DNA of 64,000 nt, taken from the NCBI GenBank assembly GCA_024742575.1, contig JANSYF010000008.1, positions 1-64,000 of the forward strand. The letters run 5' to 3'. The stretch's first letter is position 1, and every line of letters begins with the position of its first letter. Source of the stretch: Paracoccaceae bacterium (GTDB taxonomy: Bacteria; Pseudomonadota; Alphaproteobacteria; Rhodobacterales; Rhodobacteraceae). Positions 54,549 to 62,547 of this stretch are shown here, piece by piece. The notes beneath the pieces were generated by a model, which was given only the letters and a program-made list of their open reading frames with translations, had not been told where the DNA came from and searched no databases. The position numbers and the translations under genes are program-made.

Positions 54549-54879
54549 GGCCCGTTTGGCCAGCGGCTTCTGGGTGCATGCTTACATCCGCCGCCTGTCC
54601 CTCTTCGACATCCCCAGCTATGTTACCGCCCATGGTGACGACACCGCAGGGGCCATTTTAATCAAACTCAACACTCTGGACGGTCAGGCCAAGGCCTTCA
54701 TGCGCCAATACGACCTGATGACCGGTGCCCGCGCCTGGCAGGTTCTGGCGGACGGTTCCGAGTCAGATGTCGATGCCAGCATCGCAAAGCAGTGCAGCTT
54801 TGACAGCGACCTTTGGGTGATTGAAGTCGAAGACCGTGCCGGAAGGCATCTTCTGGATGAAGACGGGTTGTCGGGCTAA
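54541..54879 (+). CDS. DUF1491 family protein
   Basis: A 112-residue protein, DUF1491, typical of alphaproteobacteria and usually found between era and recO. It starts LASGFWVHAYIRRLSL and includes GDDTAGAILIKLNTLDGQA, with SDLWVIEVEDRAGRHLL near the end. The function is not known. Its ATG at 54541 lies inside the era 3' end, and recO follows 9 bp later. Confidence 0.85.
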   Translation: MAEARLASGFWVHAYIRRLSLFDIPSYVTAHGDDTAGAILIKLNTLDGQAKAFMRQYDLMTGARAWQVLADGSESDVDASIAKQCSFDSDLWVIEVEDRAGRHLLDEDGLSG

Positions 54880-54888
54880 CATCCCCTT

Positions 54889-55629
54889 ATGGACTGGCGC
54901 GACACAGGCATTCTTCTGAGCAGTCGCCGACACGGCGAAAGCGCGATGATCATCGACGTGTTTACACCCGAACGTGGCCGTCACGCGGGCGTTGTGCGCG
55001 GTGGGGCATCGCGCAAGGTCGCGCCGATCCTGCAACCTGGTGCGCAGCTTGATCTGGCGTGGCGGGCACGGCTGGAGGACCATCTGGGAAGCTTTACAGT
55101 GGAACTGCAACGCTCCCGCGCCGCTATCGCCATGCAGAACCGCACCACGCTGGCTGGGCTGAATGCCACATTAGCGCTCTTGTCGTTTGTCCTGCCCGAA
55201 CGTGAACCGCATCCCGCTCTATACGTCCACACGCAGAACCTGCTGGACCTTCTGGATCAAACCGACCTTTGGCCCTTGGCCTATTTGCGCTGGGAAACCG
55301 CACTATTGGATGATCTGGGATATGGCCTCGATCTAAGCTCGTGCGCGGTCACCGGAGCAACCGAAGATCTGATTTATGTCTCGCCCAAATCAGGCCGCGC
55401 GGTATCCGCAAAAGGCGCGGGTGACTGGGCCGACCGACTTCTGCCCCTCCCTGACGCTTTACGTGAGGGTGGCGCGACCGAGATAGCCGATATCGTCGCG
55501 GCATTGGGCCTGACGGGCTATTTTCTGGAAAACAAACTTGCCGCTGGCCAAGTGGGAAAGCCGTTACCCGAGGCCCGCGCCCGGTATCTTGATCAGTTGA
55601 AACGCGCATTCTCCCAATCCAAATCCTAA
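54889..55629 (+). CDS. recO: DNA repair protein RecO
   Basis: RecO, 246 residues, helps RecR load RecA on SSB-coated gaps. The OB-fold start is [20 protein letters not shown], followed by [22 protein letters not shown]. The helical part has [24 protein letters not shown], where the zinc cysteines of many RecO proteins are reduced to a single Cys. C-terminus FLENKLAAG. Part of the era-DUF1491-recO unit. Confidence 0.93.
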   Translation: MDWRDTGILLSSRRHGESAMIIDVFTPERGRHAGVVRGGASRKVAPILQPGAQLDLAWRARLEDHLGSFTVELQRSRAAIAMQNRTTLAGLNATLALLSFVLPEREPHPALYVHTQNLLDLLDQTDLWPLAYLRWETALLDDLGYGLDLSSCAVTGATEDLIYVSPKSGRAVSAKGAGDWADRLLPLPDALREGGATEIADIVAALGLTGYFLENKLAAGQVGKPLPEARARYLDQLKRAFSQSKS

Positions 55630-55717
55630 ATTCCCGCGCATCCAGCATTTCGGCGAAGTTTGGAAAACACCAAAACGTCGCCTTTTCAGTTTCGCGCTGG
55701 CACGGTAGGTAAAGGGC

Positions 55718-56377
55718 ATGACCATGACGGTGCCAAATATCCTGACTCTTTTGCGCCTTCTGGCCGCGCCAGGAGTGGCGCTTATGTTCCTCTATTTTTC
55801 GCGCCCAGCTGCGGATTGGTTTGCCCTGACACTGTTCGTCCTTGCCGCCATCACGGACTGGTTCGACGGGTACCTTGCACGCGCGTGGAAACAGGAAAGC
55901 AAGTTGGGGGCGATGCTTGATCCGATTGCCGACAAGGCGATGGTTGTGATCGCCCTTATGGTCATCGTGGGCTATTCATCAATGTCGCCGTGGCTCGTTT
56001 TGCCCGCGACCTTCATCCTGTTCCGCGAAGTCTTTGTCTCGGGCTTACGCGAATTTCTGGGTGACACGGCGGGCACGCTGAAAGTGACGCCGCTGGCCAA
56101 GTGGAAAACCACACTCCAGATGGTCGCCATTGCAATCCTGTTCGCGCAGGGTGTCTTTGAACACTACCTTGGTATGTCTGCGATGGGCATGAGTCCCGAG
56201 ATAGTCCAAGGCGTGATGATGGGAGAGGTCGAAGACCTGCATGGTCTCTGGTGGAAACATGCCGGGATGGTCTGGACCGGCCACGCGGGTCTTGTCCTAT
56301 TATGGATCGCCGCGTTCCTGACGTTGATCACAGGCTGGGACTATTTTCGCAAGGCCGTACCGTTTTTGAGGGATTGA
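55718..56377 (+). CDS. pgsA: CDP-diacylglycerol-glycerol-3-phosphate 3-phosphatidyltransferase
   Basis: PgsA, 219 residues, makes phosphatidylglycerol phosphate in the inner membrane. The CDP-alcohol motif DG-x2-AR-x8-G-x3-D-x3-D is complete in DGYLARAWKQESKLGAMLDPIADK (about residues 49-70). Several membrane helices flank it. An insert of about 30 residues (GMSPEIVQGVMMGEVEDLHG) precedes the last helix. ATGs at 55718 and 55724 are both possible starts. moaD follows 4 bp later. Confidence 0.95.
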   Translation: MTMTVPNILTLLRLLAAPGVALMFLYFSRPAADWFALTLFVLAAITDWFDGYLARAWKQESKLGAMLDPIADKAMVVIALMVIVGYSSMSPWLVLPATFILFREVFVSGLREFLGDTAGTLKVTPLAKWKTTLQMVAIAILFAQGVFEHYLGMSAMGMSPEIVQGVMMGEVEDLHGLWWKHAGMVWTGHAGLVLLWIAAFLTLITGWDYFRKAVPFLRD

Positions 56378-56381
56378 GCAA

Positions 56382-56627
56382 ATGGATGTGCTGTATTTCG
56401 CCTGGGTCCGCGAACGGATCGGATTGCCCAAGGAAACGGTGACGACCGACGCCGAGACCGTAGCGGGTCTTGTCGCCGAACTGCGTGCGCGCGAAGACCG
56501 ATATGACCTAGCCTTTTCCGACCTCAGCGCCCTGCGCGTGGCCGTCGATCAGGAACTCACCGATTTCGACGCGTCGATCAAAGGCGCGCGGGAAGTGGCG
56601 TTCTTTCCGCCGATGACGGGCGGCTGA
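56382..56627 (+). CDS. moaD: Molybdopterin synthase sulfur-carrier subunit MoaD
   Basis: MoaD, 81 residues, ubiquitin-like, carries the thiocarboxylate sulfur on its C-terminal GG (FFPPMTGG). Start MDVLYFAWVRERIGLPKETV. Its stop shares one base with the moaE ATG, the usual coupled arrangement. Confidence 0.94.
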   Translation: MDVLYFAWVRERIGLPKETVTTDAETVAGLVAELRAREDRYDLAFSDLSALRVAVDQELTDFDASIKGAREVAFFPPMTGG

Positions 56628-57073
56628 TGCGCGTCGTCGTTCAGGACACCCCGTTCGATTTCGGGGCCGAGGCCGAAGCCTTTGCCAATGGCCGCCACGA
56701 TATGGGCGCGATCGTCACGTTTACGGGCGTGGTGCGGGATTTCGGCAATGGCGGGTTGGATGCGATGGAGATTGAACATTACCCCGGCATGACCCAAAAA
56801 GCGCTTGAGGCCATCGCCGCCGAAGCGGTCACGCGCTGGTCTTTGGGCGATGTTTTGGTGATCCACCGCTACGGGCGGATGGAACCGGGCGAGAAGATTA
56901 TGATGGTCGCCACTGCCGCGCCACACCGCAAGGACGCGTTCGAAGCGGCCGAGTACCTGATGGACTACCTCAAATCCCGCGCGCCGTTCTGGAAAAAGGA
57001 ACACGCGACAACGGGTGAAACCAACTGGGTGGCCGCCAAAGACGAGGACGAGGACGCGCTCACAAGGTGGTAG
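56627..57073 (+). CDS. moaE: Molybdopterin synthase catalytic subunit MoaE
   Basis: MoaE, 148 residues, uses MoaD thiocarboxylate to insert dithiolene sulfur in precursor Z. Signatures: GAIVTFTGVVRDFGN, IEHYPGMTQKALEAIAAEA, VIHRYGRMEPGEKIMMVA, and PHRKDAFEAAEYLMDYLKSRAPFWKKE, which has the catalytic Lys. Together with moaD and pgsA it forms one transcript. Confidence 0.95.
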   Translation: MRVVVQDTPFDFGAEAEAFANGRHDMGAIVTFTGVVRDFGNGGLDAMEIEHYPGMTQKALEAIAAEAVTRWSLGDVLVIHRYGRMEPGEKIMMVATAAPHRKDAFEAAEYLMDYLKSRAPFWKKEHATTGETNWVAAKDEDEDALTRW

Positions 57074-57092
57074 CTTGTCCACTGGATGGATC

Positions 57093-57109
57093 GGTCATAT
57101 GATTTGACC
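57093..57109 (+). promoter_or_regulatory. Dyad GGTCA-N7-TGACC upstream of FadR-type gene
   Basis: Arms at 57093-57097 and 57105-57109, ending 22 bp before the regulator ATG. The reverse strand reads AATTGGTCA, like a half-site of the FadR/PdhR group (TTGGT...ACCAA). Autoregulation by the downstream GntR protein is a reasonable inference. Confidence 0.5.
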
Positions 57110-57131
57110 AATTCAATCACCCAAGAGCATC

Positions 57132-57902
57132 ATGCCTTTCCAACCCGTCACCCCCGAAAAGTTGTCCACATCGGTCACCCGCCAGATTGAAAAGCTGATC
57201 CTGCAAGGCATCCTGCGGCCTGGCGAACGTTTGCCGTCGGAGCGCGAACTGGCAGACCGACTGAATGTCTCGCGCCCGTCGCTGCGGGAATCCATCGCTG
57301 ACCTGTCAGAGCGTGGGCTGCTGACCAGCCGCGCGGGGGCTGGCGTGTATGTGGCGGATGTTCTCGGCTCTGCCTTTTCGGACGCGCTGATCCAGCTGTT
57401 CGCCAACCACGACGAGGCGGTTTTTGATTACCTGTCCTTCCGCCGCGACATGGAAGGGCTGGCAGCAGAACGCGCGGCACGGTTGGGGTCTGACACGGAT
57501 CTCGCGGTGATCGGTGCGGTGTTCGACCGGATGGAAGCGGCGCACGCCAAACGCGACCCGTCCGACGAGGCGGCGCTGGACGCGGAGTTTCACCTGTCCA
57601 TCATCGAGGCCAGCCACAACGTGATCATGCTGCACATGATGCGGTCGATGTACCAGCTCTTGCGCGAAGGGGTGTTCTACAACCGGCAGATCATGTTCCG
57701 CCAAAAGACCACGCGGGGGGCGTTGTTGGACCAACACCGGGCGATCAATGACGCATTGCAAGCACGCGAACCCGAAGCGGCACGCAAGGCAGTGGTGGAT
57801 CACCTGACCTATGTCGAGTCCTGCCTCGCGGACAACCGCAAGGCAGAGGCGCATGAAGCCGTGGCGCGCCAAAGATATGAACATACGCTTGCGAAGGGCT
57901 GA
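57132..57902 (+). CDS. GntR family regulator, FadR subfamily
   Basis: Regulator of 256 residues. The winged helix (RQIEKLILQGILRPGERLPSERELADRLNVSRPSLRESI, about 17-55) is joined to an FCD domain (about 85-245) with metal-binding residues around FHLSIIEASHN and DQHRAINDALQA. FCD regulators sense lactate, glycolate, pyruvate or other carboxylic acids. The gene stands alone, so its target is unclear; the putative operator in front of it suggests it controls itself. Confidence 0.9.
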   Translation: MPFQPVTPEKLSTSVTRQIEKLILQGILRPGERLPSERELADRLNVSRPSLRESIADLSERGLLTSRAGAGVYVADVLGSAFSDALIQLFANHDEAVFDYLSFRRDMEGLAAERAARLGSDTDLAVIGAVFDRMEAAHAKRDPSDEAALDAEFHLSIIEASHNVIMLHMMRSMYQLLREGVFYNRQIMFRQKTTRGALLDQHRAINDALQAREPEAARKAVVDHLTYVESCLADNRKAEAHEAVARQRYEHTLAKG

Positions 57903-57942
57903 AATGCGTCGACGCATTTAGGCGAAACCTTCGATGGTTTCG
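57902..57942. repeat. Two tandem hairpins between convergent genes (REP-like)
   Basis: A perfect 18-bp palindrome with arms AAATGCGTC and GACGCATTT (57902-57919) is followed by CGAAACC (57923-57929) and GGTTTCG (57936-57942) with a six-base loop. Both lie between the FadR-type gene and the convergent aminotransferase gene. They may end both transcripts or be a dispersed palindromic repeat. Only a genome scan can tell. Confidence 0.5.
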
Positions 57943-57947
57943 TGCCC

Positions 57948-59351
57948 TTAGCCCGCCACCCGCGCCTTCATCAGCCCCTCGGCCTTCAACCGCTCATGAC
58001 ATTCGTCCAGCGACTGTCGTGCCCGCGCAATCAACGTGTCGATCTCGTCTTTCGTAATCACCAGCGGAGGAGAGATGATCATGCGGTCTCCGACGTGGCG
58101 CATGACGAGGTTGTTGGCGAAGCAGCGCTCGCGGCAGATGAAGCCGACGGTGCCTTCGTCAGCCTCGAACTTGGCCCGGGTGGCTTTGTCAGGGGTAAGG
58201 GCGATGCTGCCCATCATACCGACGATCTTGGCCTCACCCACCAGCGGGTGGTCGGTCAGCGACTCAAACTTCTCGCGCAGGTAAGGTGCCGTCTCCTCCC
58301 GGACGCGGGTGACGATGCCTTCTTCGTCGAGGATACGCAGGTTTTCGAGCGCCACCGCGCAGGCGACCGGGTGGCCGGAATAGGTGTAGCCGTGGTTGAA
58401 CTCGACATTGTTGATGACCTCGGCCACTTCGTCACAGATGATCGACCCGCCGATGGGTTGGTAACCAGAGGACAGGCCCTTGGCGATAGTCATGATATGC
58501 GGGCGGATGTTCATGGTCTGGCTGCCGAACCAGTTGCCGGTGCGCCCGAAGCCGCAGATCACCTCGTCCGCGATCAGCAGGATGCCGTACTTGTCGACGA
58601 TGCGCTGGATTTCGGGCCAGTAGGTTTCCGGCGGGATGATTACGCCGCCGGCGCCCTGGACGGGTTCGGCGATGAACGCCGCGACGCGGTCTTGGCCCAG
58701 TTCCAGAATGGCGGTTTCCAGTTGGCGGGCGCGTTCGAGCCCAAATTCCTCGGGCGTCATGTCGCCACCTTCGGCCCACCAGTTGGGCTGGTCGATGTGG
58801 TGAATGTTCGGGATCGGCATCCCACCCTGCATGTGCATGCCCTTCATGCCCCCAAGGCTTCCCGACCCGACCGACGACCCGTGATACGCGTTCCAGCGCG
58901 AGATCACGATGTTCTTTTCGGGCTGGCCCTTTTCCTGCCAATAGGTGCGCACCATCCGAAGGTTGGTGTCGTTCGCCTCTGACCCGGACCCAGCGAAGAA
59001 GACCTGATTGAAACCGTCGGGCGCTAGCTCCGCCAACTTCTGCGCGAGCGCGATTGCAGGCACATGGGTGGTCTGGAAGAACGTGTTGTAGAACGGTAGT
59101 TCCTCCATCTGACGGGCCGCCGCCTGGGCCAGTTCCTTGCGCCCGTAGCCGATGTTCACACACCACAGCCCCGCCATCGCATCCAGAATGCGGTTGCCAT
59201 CACTGTCCGTCAGCCACACCCCATCGGCCCGCGTGATTACCCGCGCGCCTTTCTCGGTCAGGCCCGCGCCATGTGTAAAAGGGTGCATGTGATGGGCTGC
59301 ATCGAGGGCCTGCAACTCTGCTGTGGGCATGTGGTTCGTGATGGTGGCCAT
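57948..59351 (-). CDS. Class III aminotransferase, likely putrescine/polyamine:pyruvate type
   Basis: PLP enzyme of 467 residues. The N-terminus HMHPFTHGAGLTEKGARVIT is typical of omega-amino acid:pyruvate enzymes. PLP contacts are in FAGSGSEANDTNLRMVR (about 115-131), ISRWNAYHGSSVGSGSLGGM, and LIADEVICGFGRTGNWFG. The Schiff-base Lys is in MTIAKGLSSGYQP, and the YTYSGHPVACAVALE motif is near 325. It lies next to a polyamine ABC importer and shares an operator motif with it, so a SpuC-like role in putrescine degradation is the best guess. Beta-alanine or taurine are alternatives. Confidence 0.85.
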   Translation of the reverse strand: MATITNHMPTAELQALDAAHHMHPFTHGAGLTEKGARVITRADGVWLTDSDGNRILDAMAGLWCVNIGYGRKELAQAAARQMEELPFYNTFFQTTHVPAIALAQKLAELAPDGFNQVFFAGSGSEANDTNLRMVRTYWQEKGQPEKNIVISRWNAYHGSSVGSGSLGGMKGMHMQGGMPIPNIHHIDQPNWWAEGGDMTPEEFGLERARQLETAILELGQDRVAAFIAEPVQGAGGVIIPPETYWPEIQRIVDKYGILLIADEVICGFGRTGNWFGSQTMNIRPHIMTIAKGLSSGYQPIGGSIICDEVAEVINNVEFNHGYTYSGHPVACAVALENLRILDEEGIVTRVREETAPYLREKFESLTDHPLVGEAKIVGMMGSIALTPDKATRAKFEADEGTVGFICRERCFANNLVMRHVGDRMIISPPLVITKDEIDTLIARARQSLDECHERLKAEGLMKARVAG

Positions 59352-59389
59352 GGGGACAGATCCTTTTCCGAGAGGCTGTCGCCAAAATA

Positions 59390-59399
59390 TGATCAAATT
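59390..59399 (-). promoter_or_regulatory. TGATCAAATT box upstream of the aminotransferase
   Basis: Exact ten-base match to the box at 60212-60221 in front of the PotF-like gene, 39 bp upstream of the aminotransferase ATG. Probably bound by the GntR/FCD protein whose gene lies between the two boxes. Confidence 0.45.
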
Positions 59400-59416
59400 A
59401 TTTCAAGTCAATCGAA

Positions 59417-60088
59417 TCAGATGAGTCCCTGCCGGATTTGTTCCATCCCCTGGGCCACGTCCCCCAGCATAGCCTCGGCGGCGGCGTCGCCATCATTTGA
59501 CGCCAACGCAGCCAGCACATCCTTGTGACGGTCCGGCAGATTCCGGGTTCCGAACTGACCACAGACAACACGCAGCGACGGACCAAACCGCAACGACAAC
59601 CGATCCACCATTTCTGTCAGAATCGGAGCCTGCGCCAAAGCATTGAGTTCTGCATGAAAGCTGTGGTTTTCGACAAGGTAGCTGTGCACATCACCGCGTC
59701 GAATCGCAGCGTCCAGACGCCGGTCAATTTCTGCCAGAAGCATCACATCCGCCTGTGTCGCCCGCTGCGCCGCCCGTCTTGCCAGTTCGGGCTCCAACGC
59801 CTTTCTGGCAATGGCCAATTCCTCAATGGCTTTAGCATCCAGAACCGGCACAGCGATTCGCCGGTTACCCAGAAATTCAAGCGCACCTTCCGCGGTCAAC
59901 CGACGCAAAGCTTCGCGAACGGGTGTCATGCCCACGCCCAGCGCCTCAGTCAGACCTTGAATTGTCACCGGCTGGCCCGGTTCGAATTCGCCGAACAAGA
60001 CCCGATCGCGCAATTGACGGTAGACCACCACGTGCGCTGGCAAGCGGATGGGGTCCGTTGCTGCCTTCGCCGATATTTGTCCAGCCAT
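59417..60088 (-). CDS. GntR family regulator, FCD subfamily
   Basis: Regulator of 223 residues with a winged helix (VVYRQLRDRVLFGEFEPGQPVTI and TEALGVGMTPVREALRRL, about 20-65) and an FCD domain (about 80-215: IARKALEPELARRAAQ and ENHSFHAELNALAQ). GAGGG lies 6 bp before the ATG at 60088, which decides the start over the upstream codon at 60160. It is divergent from the polyamine importer and upstream of the aminotransferase, so it is the likely repressor of both. Confidence 0.9.
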   Translation of the reverse strand: MAGQISAKAATDPIRLPAHVVVYRQLRDRVLFGEFEPGQPVTIQGLTEALGVGMTPVREALRRLTAEGALEFLGNRRIAVPVLDAKAIEELAIARKALEPELARRAAQRATQADVMLLAEIDRRLDAAIRRGDVHSYLVENHSFHAELNALAQAPILTEMVDRLSLRFGPSLRVVCGQFGTRNLPDRHKDVLAALASNDGDAAAEAMLGDVAQGMEQIRQGLI

Positions 60089-60211
60089 ATTATCCCTCAC
60101 GAACTGCCAAGACATTGGGCAGAATGCCCGATTGCCTGCCTCAGACAAGTCATCTTGCACGTTCCAAACGGAAGTGAAAACATCTCTGCTATTGCCAGAC
60201 CGGGCAAGTTT

Positions 60212-60221
60212 TGATCAAATT
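60212..60221 (+). promoter_or_regulatory. TGATCAAATT box upstream of the PotF-like gene
   Basis: Part of a longer palindrome TTTGATCAAA (60210-60219). It is 47 bp upstream of the PotF-like ATG and 124 bp upstream of the divergent GntR start. It matches the box at 59390-59399. Confidence 0.5.
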
Positions 60222-60267
60222 CACATCTACGGGGTCGCAAGTGCCCCGGGATCAACGGGAGACTTTC

Positions 60268-61353
60268 ATGAAAACCCATCTGCTGACTATGACCGCAGGT
60301 GCCGCACTAATGGCTTCATTCGCCACCGCAGAGGAAGTGCGCGTCTATAACTGGTCTGACTACATCGACGAAGAGCTGCTCACCAAGTTCGAAGAAGAAA
60401 CCGGGATAGACCTTATTTACGACGTTTTCGACAGCAACGAACTGCTCGAGACAAAAATGTTGGCCGGCGGGGCGGGCTATGACGTGGTGGTGCCAACGGG
60501 CACGTTCCTTCAGCGTCAAATCGCGGCGGGTGCATTTCAAAAACTGGACATGTCCAAGCTGCCAAACAAAGGCAACATGTGGGATGTGATCGAAAAGCGC
60601 ACGGATCAGTATGACCCAGGCAACGAGTTTTCGATCAACTACATGTGGGGTACCACAGGTATCGGCGTGAACACCGGCAAGGTGACAGAGGTTCTGGGCA
60701 CCGACGCCCCGATTGCATCGCTCGACCTCGTGTTCAACCCAGATAACATGGAAAAGTTATCGTCCTGTGGCGTTCACTTCCTTGACGCCCCAACCGAGAT
60801 GATCCCCGCCGCGCTGACCTATGCCGGCCTCGACCCCGACCGCAAGGACGACGAAGCCTTGGCCGCCGCAGAAGAAGTTCTGTTGGCCGTACGTCCCTAC
60901 ATTCAGAAATTCCACAGTTCAGAATACATTAACGCTCTGGCAAACGGCGACATCTGCGTCGCCTTCGGCTGGTCCGGCGACATACTTCAGGCCCGCGATC
61001 GCGCTGCCGAAGCTGATAACGGCGTCGAAGTAGCCTACAACGCCCCTGTTGAAGGTGCTCTGATGTGGTTTGACCAGATGGCAATCCCAGTTGATGCTCC
61101 GAACCCGGAAGCCGCACATGTGTTCCTGAACTTCATCATGGATGCACAGAACATGGCGGCCGCGTCGAACTACGTTTACTACGCCAACGGCAACGCAGCG
61201 TCCAAAGAGTTCCTCGTCGAGGATGTGATCGGCGACACAGCGATCTATCCGGACGAAGCGACACTTGAAAAACTCTACACGGTGACTCCGTTCCCGCCGC
61301 GCGAGCAGCGGTCGCTGACCCGGATGTGGACTAAGGTCAAGTCTGGCACCTAA
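60268..61353 (+). CDS. Polyamine ABC transporter substrate-binding protein (PotF-like)
   Basis: Periplasmic protein of 361 residues with a signal peptide (MKTHLLTMTAGAALMASFATA). The mature start EEVRVYNWSDYIDEELLTKFE is diagnostic of PotD/PotF, followed by YDVVVPTGTFLQRQIAAGAF and NYMWGTTGIGVNTGK. The Trp and acidic residues expected for polyamine binding are in NWSDY, FGWSGDILQ and MWFDQM. Putrescine is the likeliest ligand given the neighbours. CGGGAG precedes the ATG at 60268. A strong hairpin separates it from the ATPase gene. Confidence 0.92.
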   Translation: MKTHLLTMTAGAALMASFATAEEVRVYNWSDYIDEELLTKFEEETGIDLIYDVFDSNELLETKMLAGGAGYDVVVPTGTFLQRQIAAGAFQKLDMSKLPNKGNMWDVIEKRTDQYDPGNEFSINYMWGTTGIGVNTGKVTEVLGTDAPIASLDLVFNPDNMEKLSSCGVHFLDAPTEMIPAALTYAGLDPDRKDDEALAAAEEVLLAVRPYIQKFHSSEYINALANGDICVAFGWSGDILQARDRAAEADNGVEVAYNAPVEGALMWFDQMAIPVDAPNPEAAHVFLNFIMDAQNMAAASNYVYYANGNAASKEFLVEDVIGDTAIYPDEATLEKLYTVTPFPPREQRSLTRMWTKVKSGT

Positions 61354-61368
61354 TCCAACATGCGCTTT

Positions 61369-61395
61369 TATCCGGCGGGGTTATCCCGCCGGATA
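61369..61395 (+). terminator. Intercistronic hairpin between potF-like and potG-like genes
   Basis: Perfect 11-bp stem TATCCGGCGGG (61369-61379) with CCCGCCGGATA (61385-61395), loop GTTAT. It lies 16 bp after the binding-protein stop. Such hairpins stabilise the binding-protein mRNA and reduce read-through to the membrane subunits. Confidence 0.65.
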
Positions 61396-61419
61396 GTTTC
61401 TTGGCTCGGAGGGCCTGAA

Positions 61420-62544
61420 GTGTCGCAAACCGTTTTTTCTCCGTGGGAAGACCCCAACGAAAAACCGCTTATCCAGTTCAAGAATGTGACCAAGCGGTTC
61501 GGTGATTTCATCGCAATTGACAATCTCACGCAGGATATCTTCGCCAAGGAATTCTTTGCTCTGCTTGGCCCATCGGGGTGCGGCAAGACCACCATGATGC
61601 GAATGCTCGCCGGTTTTGAGGCCCCCAGCCAAGGCCAGATCTTCATCGCCGGGCAGGACATGGCCAAGATCCCGCCGAACAAGCGCGCAGTGAACATGAT
61701 GTTCCAATCCTACGCGCTGTTTCCACACCTGAGCGTCTGGGACAACATCGCCTTTGGCCTCAAACGCGAAGGTAAGGACAAGGAAACCGTCGCTGCGCGC
61801 GTCGAAGAGATGCTGCGCCTCACACGCCTCAGCAAATTCGCCAAGCGCAAACCCCACCAGATTTCCGGCGGCCAGCGGCAGCGCGTGGCGCTTGCCCGCT
61901 CATTGGCCAAAGCCCCTAAACTGCTTCTGCTGGATGAACCACTCGGGGCGCTTGATAAGAAACTGCGCCAAGACACACAATTCGAGCTGATGGACATCCA
62001 GGAGATAACCGGCACCACCTTCGTGATCGTGACTCATGATCAGGAAGAAGCCATGACCGTGGCAAGCCGCGTTGCCGTGATGGATGAAGGACAGATCATC
62101 CAAGTCGCCACCCCGGCGCAGATTTACGAGGCCCCAAACTCCGTCTACGTGGCGGATTTCATCGGCGACGTGAACATCATCTCAGGCCGCGCCAAGCCCA
62201 ATGGTGAAAAGGTCGCGACCCAATGGGCCGAAGGTCAGCCTGACATCATCGGAACAACGGCCACGAAATTTGATACCGGGCAGGAAATCCACTTTGCCAT
62301 CCGCCCCGAAAAGGTCGCGATCAGCACAGACGAGCCGCAGGACGCGGCAAACAAAGTGCGCGGCAAGGTCCTCGATATCGCCTATCTCGGCAACATCTCG
62401 ACTTATCACGTCGAATTACCCACTGGCCATGTCATCAAGGCACAGACCGCCAACACCCGCCGCCTGTCTCGGCGTCAGATCACATGGGAAGACCCGGTTT
62501 GGATCAGCTGGACAGACACCGCCGGTGTCCTGTTGGAGCGCTAG
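61420..62544 (+). CDS. Polyamine ABC transporter ATP-binding protein (PotG/PotA-like)
   Basis: ATPase of 374 residues. Walker A GPSGCGKTT (about 49-57), signature ISGGQRQRVALARSLA, Walker B LLLLDEPLGALD, H-loop VTHDQEEAM, then a TOBE domain (about 290-370) with FAIRPEKVAIS. GTG at 61420 is chosen because GGAGGG lies 7 bp ahead. The permease gene follows after 3 bp. Confidence 0.93.
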   Translation: MSQTVFSPWEDPNEKPLIQFKNVTKRFGDFIAIDNLTQDIFAKEFFALLGPSGCGKTTMMRMLAGFEAPSQGQIFIAGQDMAKIPPNKRAVNMMFQSYALFPHLSVWDNIAFGLKREGKDKETVAARVEEMLRLTRLSKFAKRKPHQISGGQRQRVALARSLAKAPKLLLLDEPLGALDKKLRQDTQFELMDIQEITGTTFVIVTHDQEEAMTVASRVAVMDEGQIIQVATPAQIYEAPNSVYVADFIGDVNIISGRAKPNGEKVATQWAEGQPDIIGTTATKFDTGQEIHFAIRPEKVAISTDEPQDAANKVRGKVLDIAYLGNISTYHVELPTGHVIKAQTANTRRLSRRQITWEDPVWISWTDTAGVLLER

Positions 62545-62547
62545 GGA

